Positions 35,041-40,639 of a stretch of DNA of 51,745 nt are shown piece after piece. This DNA is from Pantoea latae (GTDB lineage Bacteria > Pseudomonadota > Gammaproteobacteria > Enterobacterales > Enterobacteriaceae), in assembly GCF_002077695.1 (NCBI RefSeq), contig NZ_MWUE01000046.1, positions 1-51,745 of the forward strand. The letters run 5' to 3'. Within the stretch, counting starts at the first letter, position 1. Every line of letters starts with the position of its first letter. Under the pieces are notes generated by a model. That model searched no databases. It was not told the origin of the DNA and saw only the letters and a list, made by a program, of their open reading frames with translations. A program made the translations under genes and the position numbers.

Positions 35041-35140
35041 GCAAGGCGACATCGCCTGCATTAATGCCAACTTTTAGCGCACGGCTCTCAACGAGCCATT
35101 TCCCTGGACCGAATACAGGAATCGTGTTCGGTCTTTTTTT
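35041..35140 (+). ncRNA. sdsR: Small regulatory RNA SdsR (RyeB)
   Basis: This 100-nt stretch is highly similar to enterobacterial SdsR. The conserved single-stranded core TGCATTAATGCCAACTTTTA (35058-35077) is present, followed by the middle hairpin GGCTCTCAACGAGCC. The terminator hairpin GACCGAATAC/GTGTTCGGTC (35107-35116, 35124-35133) ends in seven T. SdsR acts through Hfq and ProQ on many mRNAs in stationary phase. It lies after yebY and before pphA, as in E. coli, but the interval to pphA is expanded here. An antisense RyeA-like transcript may exist; no promoter for it was established. Confidence 0.95.
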
Positions 35141-35503
35141 GTGCTCTGAACTTAGCCTCCTGTCAAAATACCTTTCTCTGCCACTATTAACCTTTTGCCT
35201 TAACCTTATTACGCCGCATGTATTAATATGGGCATTGGTAAATAAGTATGAATAAGACCCGCGCGCTTCCCTGATTGTTATTTCTCTAAGTTCCTGTTCG
35301 TAGGGTTATTATATCGCTTTCCCGCTGGGTATAATTTTGGCGCTGTCGCTTCGTTAAGGGCGAAAATAGTTTTACTGGTCAGGAATTGCCTTGCAGATAA
35401 CCTCAGCTCAGCTAGTCTTAATCATGCAACACGAAATACGGCTGGCGTAACAGATTTATGCCGGTTGCCATTGACCCAATGACAATATATCCAGGAGGAT
35501 ATG
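35141..35503 (+). promoter_or_regulatory. Control region upstream of the KGG stress gene
   Basis: About 360 bp of AT-rich DNA without a convincing gene. CTAGTCTTAA (35412-35421), preceded by G, matches the sigma-S -10 consensus CTAYACTTAA at 8 of 10 positions, with a start point near 35428 and a leader of about 75 nt. The rest shows no clear element. Confidence 0.45.
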
Positions 35504-35680
35504 ATGGCCGAGCATCGTGGTGGTTCAGGTAATTTCGCAAATAATCCTGAAAAAGCGTCAGAGGCTGGTAAAAAAGGCGGTCAGCACAGCGGCGGTGGTT
35601 TCGCCGGTGACCGTGAAAAAGCTTCTGAAGCAGGTAAAAAAGGTGGTCAGAATAGCCATAGCGGCGGACGCAAGTCCTGA
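35504..35680 (+). CDS. KGG-repeat general stress protein (YmdF/YciG/GsiB type)
   Basis: 58 residues, extremely hydrophilic, with two copies of the repeat EKASEAGKKGGQ (about 16-27 and 38-49) separated by GGGFAGDR. Such stress_induced KGG proteins (YmdF and YciG in E. coli, GsiB in Bacillus) accumulate in stationary phase and stress and are thought to protect like hydrophilins. Two adjacent ATGs exist at 35501 and 35504. AGGAGG ends at 35498, so the second start has the better spacing. A sigma-S-type promoter lies upstream and a terminator at 35717. Confidence 0.92.
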   Translation: MAEHRGGSGNFANNPEKASEAGKKGGQHSGGGFAGDREKASEAGKKGGQNSHSGGRKS

Positions 35681-35716
35681 CCAACAGAACCTGATACATT
35701 CTGTGTAGACCACCTG

Positions 35717-35744
35717 CCCCGGCATCTGATGTCGGGGTTTTTTT
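35717..35744 (+). terminator. Terminator of the KGG stress gene
   Basis: CCCCG (35717-35721) and CGGGG (35733-35737) with inner CAT/ATG pairing around CTG, followed by seven T. Confidence 0.88.
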
Positions 35745-35828
35745 ATGCTCTGCAATCGCCTTTTTGCGCGAGGTCGCGCCTTCAGGCGGCGCGGCGCAGG
35801 GCCAGTTAACGAATTAAGATTTTTCAGC

Positions 35829-35872
35829 TTGTCGACAAAACACAGCAAGGTAAGATCCCTGTTTTACAGGGA
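35829..35872 (+). promoter_or_regulatory. Predicted promoter and ribosome-site hairpin of the IraP-like gene
   Basis: TTGTCG (35829-35834), a 16-bp spacer and TAAGAT (35851-35856) form a plausible promoter. TCCCTG (35856-35861) can pair with CAGGGA (35867-35872), which contains the ribosome site. With this promoter the 5' arm would lie just before the start point, so the hairpin matters only for transcripts starting further upstream. Confidence 0.4.
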
Positions 35873-35879
35873 GACGGTT

Positions 35880-36245
35880 ATGAAAAATGTTGTGCTGAGC
35901 ATGCTGGCTAAAATATCCAAAATTGATGCGGAAACCAAGCAGCTGACGGCGCGCGTAGAAGCGCAGTCGCTGTTAATCAGCGCGCTGGTGCTGGCCGTCA
36001 GCAGGCAGGGCGGCGTCACCGAGATGATCGACAGCGCCAACAAGGCTATCAATACCGTAATCGATTCAGCCGATTCCGACGAGATGCTGAAATCTGACGC
36101 CGCTATTCTGCTGCAGGAGTTTCAGGAGCTGCTGACCATTTCCCGCGCGGTGGACAGCGCCGATAATCAGCTGAATCAGGCGGGCCTGGCGGAAATCAGC
36201 GGCGTTTCCCCGCTGATTAATGCTCAGCCGCCGCTCAAAGAGTAG
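35880..36245 (+). CDS. iraP: Probable IraP-type anti-adaptor (sigma-S stabilisation)
   Basis: 121 residues starting MKNVVLSMLAKISKIDAETK and continuing QLTARVEAQSLLISALVLAVS. The pattern of this first half (MKN start, hydrophobic/charged heptads, Q-L-x-A-x-VEA, then a hydrophobic helix) resembles E. coli IraP ([35 protein letters not shown]). IraP blocks RssB and so prevents ClpXP degradation of sigma-S. This protein is longer than IraP (86) by about 35 residues, ending in SPLINAQPPLKE. The ATG follows CAGGGAGACGGTT. Its position between a KGG stress gene and a catalase fits a stress role. The alignment is by eye, so the name is provisional. Confidence 0.55.
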   Translation: MKNVVLSMLAKISKIDAETKQLTARVEAQSLLISALVLAVSRQGGVTEMIDSANKAINTVIDSADSDEMLKSDAAILLQEFQELLTISRAVDSADNQLNQAGLAEISGVSPLINAQPPLKE

Positions 36246-36647
36246 CATCCTGCCGTCCGACACGCCGCGCGCAGCGCTGATATGCCTGCGCGCCCGTCGA
36301 CACAAACTTATCCTTTCCCGCTTTGATTTTCCCTGACGGAGGATGGCGCCAGCAAATATCGCCGCCTCTGCCTGGCTGACAGAAAAATAACCTCGCAAAA
36401 AAACGCAACAGTACAAAAGGCGCGGATATATATCCTTATAAAGGGTGCGCATATTATGCCTGAAATAATGAGAGTAGCGTAAAATAGCCAATCATTTTTC
36501 TCTGCGCTAACTGGTTAATATTTCTCGGTTGCCGGTTAATTTGCTGCTGATAGCGATTCCGAAAAGTTTACGGTCACGCTTTCATTTTCCGCGAACCTCT
36601 TCCAGGCTTGTCTGGCTTATTCTTGTAAAAAAGCCAGGAGATAAAAT
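36246..36647. other. Intergenic region before the manganese catalase
   Basis: About 400 bp. An 8-bp stem GCGCGCAG/CTGCGCGC (36267-36274, 36286-36293) without a T tract lies just after the IraP-like gene. Around 36400-36530 the DNA is AT-rich and contains the perfect palindrome GGATATATATCC (36424-36435). The catalase promoter should be here, but no strong sigma-70 or sigma-S match was found. No gene is supported. Confidence 0.45.
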
Positions 36648-37505
36648 ATGTTCCACCATTCATCAAAACTTCAATACCCTGTTCGCGTCGATAAAGCGGA
36701 TCCCGAATTTGCTATGCTGCTGCAACAGGCGATCGGCGGGGTTGAAGGGGAAATTCGTGTGGCAATGCAGTATTTCTTCCAAGCGATGGGCGCACGCGGC
36801 GATGCGCGTATCCGCGACCTGCTGATCTCCACCGCAACGGAGGAGCTGGCGCATATCGAAATGCTGGCGCATGCCGTCGCGCTCAACCTGGAAGGGGCAC
36901 CCCTGTCCTACCAGGAAGCCTCTGCGAAAGATCCCGTTGTCAATGCGGTGCTGGGCGGCATGAACCCGCGCCATATCCTCTCTTCCGGTCTGGCGGCGAT
37001 GCCGGTCAATGCCAACGGCGTGCCCTTTGATATGAGCCATATCTATGCCTCCGGCAACGTGGCGGCTGATATGCTGGCCAACGTAACGGCGGAAGCGACA
37101 GGCCGCGTGCTGGCGACCCGTCTCTACAACCTGACGGAAGACACCGGCATGAAGGACTTCCTCTCATTCCTGATCGCCCGCGACACCATGCACCAGCAGC
37201 AGTGGCTGGCGGTGATTGAGGAGATGGGCGGGCTCAACGCCTCGCTGCCGATCCCCAACAGCTTCCCGCAAAGCGAAGAGGCGAGCGAGCACTCCTACTA
37301 CGTGCTCAACACCTCGCTGGATAAACCGCTGCCGAAAGGTCGCTGGTGCGAAGGTCCTTCATTTGACGGCAAAGCCCAGTTTACGGCGAAAGAGAAGCCT
37401 GAGCTGCTGGGCGACGAGCCGCTGCTGGGCCATGCGCGTCCCGGTTCCGGCGCGCAAAGCGAGCAAGAGCTGTCCGGCACCGTGCCGCCTGCATTAAAAC
37501 CGTAA
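36648..37505 (+). CDS. katN: Manganese catalase (KatN type)
   Basis: 285-residue non-haem catalase that dismutates hydrogen peroxide with a dimanganese centre. The five expected ligands can be placed: Glu35 in GVEGEIRVAMQYF, Glu66 and His69 in TEELAHIEML, Glu149 in TAEATGR and His182 in DTMHQQQW. These match the Lactobacillus enzyme numbering within one residue. The conserved NPRHILSSGLAAMPVNANG loop is also present. CAGGAGATAAAAT precedes the ATG. In Salmonella katN is sigma-S-dependent and linked to yciGFE; here it follows a KGG gene (YciG relative), so the association is partly retained in another locus. Confidence 0.95.
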   Translation: MFHHSSKLQYPVRVDKADPEFAMLLQQAIGGVEGEIRVAMQYFFQAMGARGDARIRDLLISTATEELAHIEMLAHAVALNLEGAPLSYQEASAKDPVVNAVLGGMNPRHILSSGLAAMPVNANGVPFDMSHIYASGNVAADMLANVTAEATGRVLATRLYNLTEDTGMKDFLSFLIARDTMHQQQWLAVIEEMGGLNASLPIPNSFPQSEEASEHSYYVLNTSLDKPLPKGRWCEGPSFDGKAQFTAKEKPELLGDEPLLGHARPGSGAQSEQELSGTVPPALKP

Positions 37506-37756
37506 TCGCAGCCTGTCCAGGGAAGGGCGCCACCGATCGATTTGTCCAGTAGCGAAACAAATTCAGTGGGCGGTGAGAGAACCGGCTGACAGGGTAGTCT
37601 TGCTGGTTTCTCTCTGCGTTGGCTGTCGCTTATCAGGTAAAAATGAACGATAGCGGGCGCGGGGCATTTTTTTGTCGTACCAGTCAAAACAGGAGAGCAA
37701 AAAAATATTTTTTCTCACCTGCGCTCTGCGTCTCATTTTGTCGGCTGGCGCCGCGG
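37506..37756. other. Region after the catalase gene
   Basis: No gene is supported on either strand. GAGAGAACCGGC (37575-37586) can pair with GCTGGTTTCTCTC (37602-37614) in a 12-bp imperfect stem with one bulge. It has no T tract and lies about 70 bp after the catalase stop. An A-rich tract follows near 37695-37710. Confidence 0.4.
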
Positions 37757-37788
37757 CAAAAATGAAAAACCCCAGCGGGCGCCGGGGT
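37757..37788 (-). terminator. Terminator of the 68-residue gene
   Basis: ACCCC (37769-37773) and GGGGT (37784-37788) form the base of a GC-rich hairpin. On the minus strand it is followed by TTTTCATTTTT. It lies 13 bp after the stop codon of the leftward small gene. Confidence 0.75.
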
Positions 37789-37800
37789 CAAAAAGAGCAC

Positions 37801-38007
37801 TTATCTGGACTCAAGCACCTGCTGCAGCCAGACCAGTTCGTCATCGAAGCCGGACTCGCGTAACAGCTGGAAATAGGATTGCTGAATCTCTGTTGATACT
37901 GACGCCAACAGCATGCCCAGCATTCCTTTGGTTTTACAGATTTCTAATGCTGCGTTTTCGAGAGAATCAAGGTTAAAACTTACGTTATCAAGCGTTGCAG
38001 CGACCAT
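37801..38007 (-). CDS. Conserved-looking 68-residue protein of unknown function
   Basis: 68 residues, MVAATLDNVSFNLDSLENAA at the start and FDDELVWLQQVLESR at the end. It is predicted to be all-helical and acidic, with a Gly/Met-rich hydrophobic middle (ICKTKGMLGMLLASVSTEIQQ). No signal peptide or membrane span. AGGAG lies 8 nt before the ATG and a good terminator follows, so it is very probably real. I do not recognise the family. It lies opposite in direction to the catalase and pphA, inside the stress-gene patch. Confidence 0.72.
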   Translation of the reverse strand: MVAATLDNVSFNLDSLENAALEICKTKGMLGMLLASVSTEIQQSYFQLLRESGFDDELVWLQQVLESR

Positions 38008-38212
38008 TTTTTATTCTCCTGACGGAGGTAATCAGCCATCCCTCCTTTGCTGTGTGTATCTGCTCCACGTTGTGGACGGGCTGAGATCTCACACTAGCGC
38101 AGTTTCGTCAGGGAGAAACATCCTGATATCTGAACAGTAATCGCCGCGCGGTGGCGCTTTTACGCCTCTTTATTACGGAAAATCTGAGAAGCAGGCCAAC
38201 AGCATTCGGCCG

Positions 38213-38320
38213 CTAACCCACCAACAGCAAATGCACCAGACGCGCCAGCGATTCCAGCAACAGCAGACTGCCGACAAAGATAAGCACCAGCACGCTGATA
38301 AATTGTTTCCGGCTGTTCAT
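38213..38320 (-). CDS. 35-residue single-span membrane peptide, unknown
   Basis: A short frame, MNSRKQFISVLVLIFVGSLL then LLESLARLVHLLLVG, preceded by AGGGAGGCGTG, an excellent ribosome site with 5-nt spacing. Residues 7-22 form a membrane span with a basic N-terminus (SRK), predicting N-in topology. A second amphipathic helix follows. It resembles in style the stress-induced small membrane proteins and type I toxin peptides of enterobacteria, but no known family is recognised. It diverges from pphA. Confidence 0.55.
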   Translation of the reverse strand: MNSRKQFISVLVLIFVGSLLLLESLARLVHLLLVG

Positions 38321-38396
38321 CACGCCTCCCTGAAGATGTGACCGGCTATACTTTAACCCGCATCAGATAAACCAGTTGTTAACAAGCGGGCTAATA

Positions 38397-39044
38397 ATGC
38401 ACTACCAGTATCTCAACGGTGAAAACTGGCAAAACATATGGATTGTAGGCGATCTGCACGGCTGCCGTAGTCAGCTGGATGCGCTGCTGTTGGAAAAGGG
38501 CTTCGATAAGCGGAACGATTTACTCATCTCCGTCGGCGATTTAATCGATCGCGGGCCTGACAGCCTCGGCTGTTTGCAGCTGCTGGAGGAGCCGTGGTTT
38601 CGCTGCGTGCGCGGCAATCATGAAGAGATGGCGCTGCGAGCGTTACAGTGTCACGATTCGCTGCTCTGGACCCTGAACGGTGGCGAGTGGTTTTATCAGC
38701 TGAAAGGCGCGCGGCTGATTGCCGCGCGTCACGCCTTGCGGCAGCTGAAAAGCCTGCCGCTGATCCTGCACCTGCAGCTTGCGGAACGCATCGTGGTGGT
38801 GGCGCACGCCGACTATCCGGCAGACCGCTACGCGTGGGAGCAGCCGCTGGACTGGCATCAGGTGGTGTGGAATCGCGAGCGTATCGCCCAGCTGAAAGCG
38901 GGCGATGCGGCGAGGATCGCGGGCGCGGATGATTTTTACTTCGGCCATACGCCGCTGCAGCATCCGCTGGAAACGGGCAATTTGCACTATATCGACACCG
39001 GCGCGGTGTTCGGCAACTCGCTGACGCTGCTGCAGTTGCAGTAG
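38397..39044 (+). CDS. pphA: Protein-serine/threonine phosphatase PphA
   Basis: 215-residue metallophosphatase of the PPP family. The signature runs WIVGDLHGC, SVGDLIDRGPDS and RGNHEEMA, with later metal-binding histidines in VVAHADYP and YFGHTPL. In E. coli PphA responds to misfolded proteins and has been linked to heat-shock signalling. The ATG at 38397 gives HYQYLNGENWQNIW, comparable with the E. coli start; a TTG further upstream is less likely. The ribosome site is weak (GCGGG). Confidence 0.93.
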   Translation: MHYQYLNGENWQNIWIVGDLHGCRSQLDALLLEKGFDKRNDLLISVGDLIDRGPDSLGCLQLLEEPWFRCVRGNHEEMALRALQCHDSLLWTLNGGEWFYQLKGARLIAARHALRQLKSLPLILHLQLAERIVVVAHADYPADRYAWEQPLDWHQVVWNRERIAQLKAGDAARIAGADDFYFGHTPLQHPLETGNLHYIDTGAVFGNSLTLLQLQ

Positions 39045-39047
39045 GCC

Positions 39048-40466
39048 TCAGCGGAACAGCCGGCCGTCACGCACCAGCTCGCGCGGATAGCTGTTTTTAA
39101 TGCGGCTGCCGACACGCTTCGCCAGCCCGAGCGGCTGCTGCTGATAGGTCACTATCGCTTCATCGCGCGTCGGCGGCACGTCAGGAAAAATATCCCGCCC
39201 GCGATACCACTCCAGCGCCTCGTCGGCGGTCAGCTCAAAGCGGTTTTGCCCATCCGGCTGCGCCAGCGCTATCGCCGCCTCATGCTGCCAGCGATAGCCT
39301 TTGGCGAAGGTCTCGGCCAGCTTCAGCCCGATCCGCGAGAAACGTACGCTGTTGAGCAGCGGGGCGATCGCCGCGGGGAACAGCCAAATCTCTTTGTCGC
39401 GCTGCCATAGCGTTAGATCGTCGTTCCAGCGCAGACAGACTGCTGCCGCCGCTTCGGCCACTTCCGCCGCCCTCTTTTTATCCAGCGGCGTAAAGGGCAG
39501 TTTGCCCAGCTTATAGCCAGGCGTCGGCAGCGGCGCCACCGAGTCGGTTTTACGTAGCCGCGCGACAAAGAAACCTTCGCTGTCGAACAGCTGCGGGAAG
39601 ACGTGCAAAAAGCCCTCCGGCGTCAACGCCTGCGCGGCGCCGGCGAACAAACCGCTGAGCGGCGCGATCTCCACCGCCTGCGGATAGCGCGCCAGCAGCC
39701 AGGCGACCACCTGCTGATTTTCGATCTGATTCAGCGTGCAGGTGGAGTAGACCAGCGTGCCGCCCGGCTTTAGCGCATGGAAAGCGCTTTCGATCAGGTC
39801 GCGCTGGGTGGCGGCGATAGCTTCAGTGCTGCTCAGCGACCAGTTTTTTAGCGCATCCGCATCTTTTCGAATCACGCCTTCGCCAGAGCAGGGCGCGTCG
39901 AGCAGTACGGCGTCGAACCGTTCCGGCAAGGCGGGGCCGAAGACGCGCGCGTCGAAATGGGTCAGAGCGACGTTGCTGACGCCGCAGCGGCTGATATTGG
40001 CGTGCAGCACCTTGACGCGACTGGCGGAAAACTCATTGGCGAGGATCGCGCCGCGATTGCCCATGCGCGCCGCCATCTGAGTGGTTTTCGAACCGGGCGC
40101 TGCGGCCATATCCATCACCAGCTGCGCCTCGGGCGCGGCGTCGAACAGCGCGCTGACCGGCAGCATGGAACTCGCCTCCTGGATGTAGAACAGCCCACTA
40201 AGATGTTCCGCCACGCTGCCCAGCGGCAAACTCTCATCGTCGCGTTCAATCCAGAAACCCTCCGCGCACCAGGGCACCGGCGTCAGGCGCCAGCCGTAAT
40301 CCGCCGTCTGGGCGAGAAAATCCGCCACGGCGATCTTGAGGGTGTTGACGCGGATGCTGCGGCGCAGCGGCTGCTGGCTGATAGCGATAAAGCGTTGCAG
40401 TTCGGCGTCGTCGGGCAGCGCCGCGCGCATAAGATCCAGGAAGTCAGAGGGGAAAAGGTCGGCCAC
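39048..40466 (-). CDS. rsmF: 16S rRNA m5C1407 methyltransferase RsmF
   Basis: 472-residue SAM-dependent methyltransferase of the NOL1/NOP2/Sun family that methylates C1407 of 16S rRNA. SAM motif AAAPGSKTTQMAARM, catalytic cysteines in LDAPCSGEGVIRKD and VYSTCTLNQIEN, and a C-terminal PUA-like part ending SYPRELVRDGRLF. The start is GTG (GTGGCCGACCTT), slightly shorter than the E. coli protein; the sequence before it offers no better start. It converges with pphA 3 bp away. Confidence 0.95.
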   Translation of the reverse strand: MADLFPSDFLDLMRAALPDDAELQRFIAISQQPLRRSIRVNTLKIAVADFLAQTADYGWRLTPVPWCAEGFWIERDDESLPLGSVAEHLSGLFYIQEASSMLPVSALFDAAPEAQLVMDMAAAPGSKTTQMAARMGNRGAILANEFSASRVKVLHANISRCGVSNVALTHFDARVFGPALPERFDAVLLDAPCSGEGVIRKDADALKNWSLSSTEAIAATQRDLIESAFHALKPGGTLVYSTCTLNQIENQQVVAWLLARYPQAVEIAPLSGLFAGAAQALTPEGFLHVFPQLFDSEGFFVARLRKTDSVAPLPTPGYKLGKLPFTPLDKKRAAEVAEAAAAVCLRWNDDLTLWQRDKEIWLFPAAIAPLLNSVRFSRIGLKLAETFAKGYRWQHEAAIALAQPDGQNRFELTADEALEWYRGRDIFPDVPPTRDEAIVTYQQQPLGLAKRVGSRIKNSYPRELVRDGRLFR

Positions 40467-40578
40467 AGGCAGGTTCCAGTTAAGGCATTAAGGTCAAAAA
40501 ACAGGGCGGCAGTGTAGCATGAAAGCGTCAGATCGGTTCGAACAGCTGGCGCAATGGTCTGAAGTGACCGGGACGGTT

Positions 40579-40613
40579 GCTGAGACGCCCCCAAAGAGAG
40601 GGTGCGTCTCAGC
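40579..40613. other. Long hairpin between letB and rsmF
   Basis: GCTGAGACGC (40579-40588) and GCGTCTCAGC (40604-40613) form a perfect 10-bp stem that can extend with CCC/GGG. It starts 27 bp after the letB stop. No T tract follows on the minus strand, so it may protect the letAB 3' end or attenuate read-through into rsmF. Confidence 0.5.
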
Positions 40614-40639
40614 GTGGGCAGCGAGGCTGCCCGGTCTTA

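Noticed and set aside
35028..35250. RyeA/SraC-like antisense RNA opposite sdsR
   Set aside because: Known in E. coli, but I could not identify a minus-strand promoter or terminator here, so it is not listed as a feature.
37672..37863. Small plus-strand frame after the catalase gene
   Set aside because: It has no ATG with a ribosome site, crosses the terminator of the leftward 68-residue gene and overlaps that gene, which has better signals.
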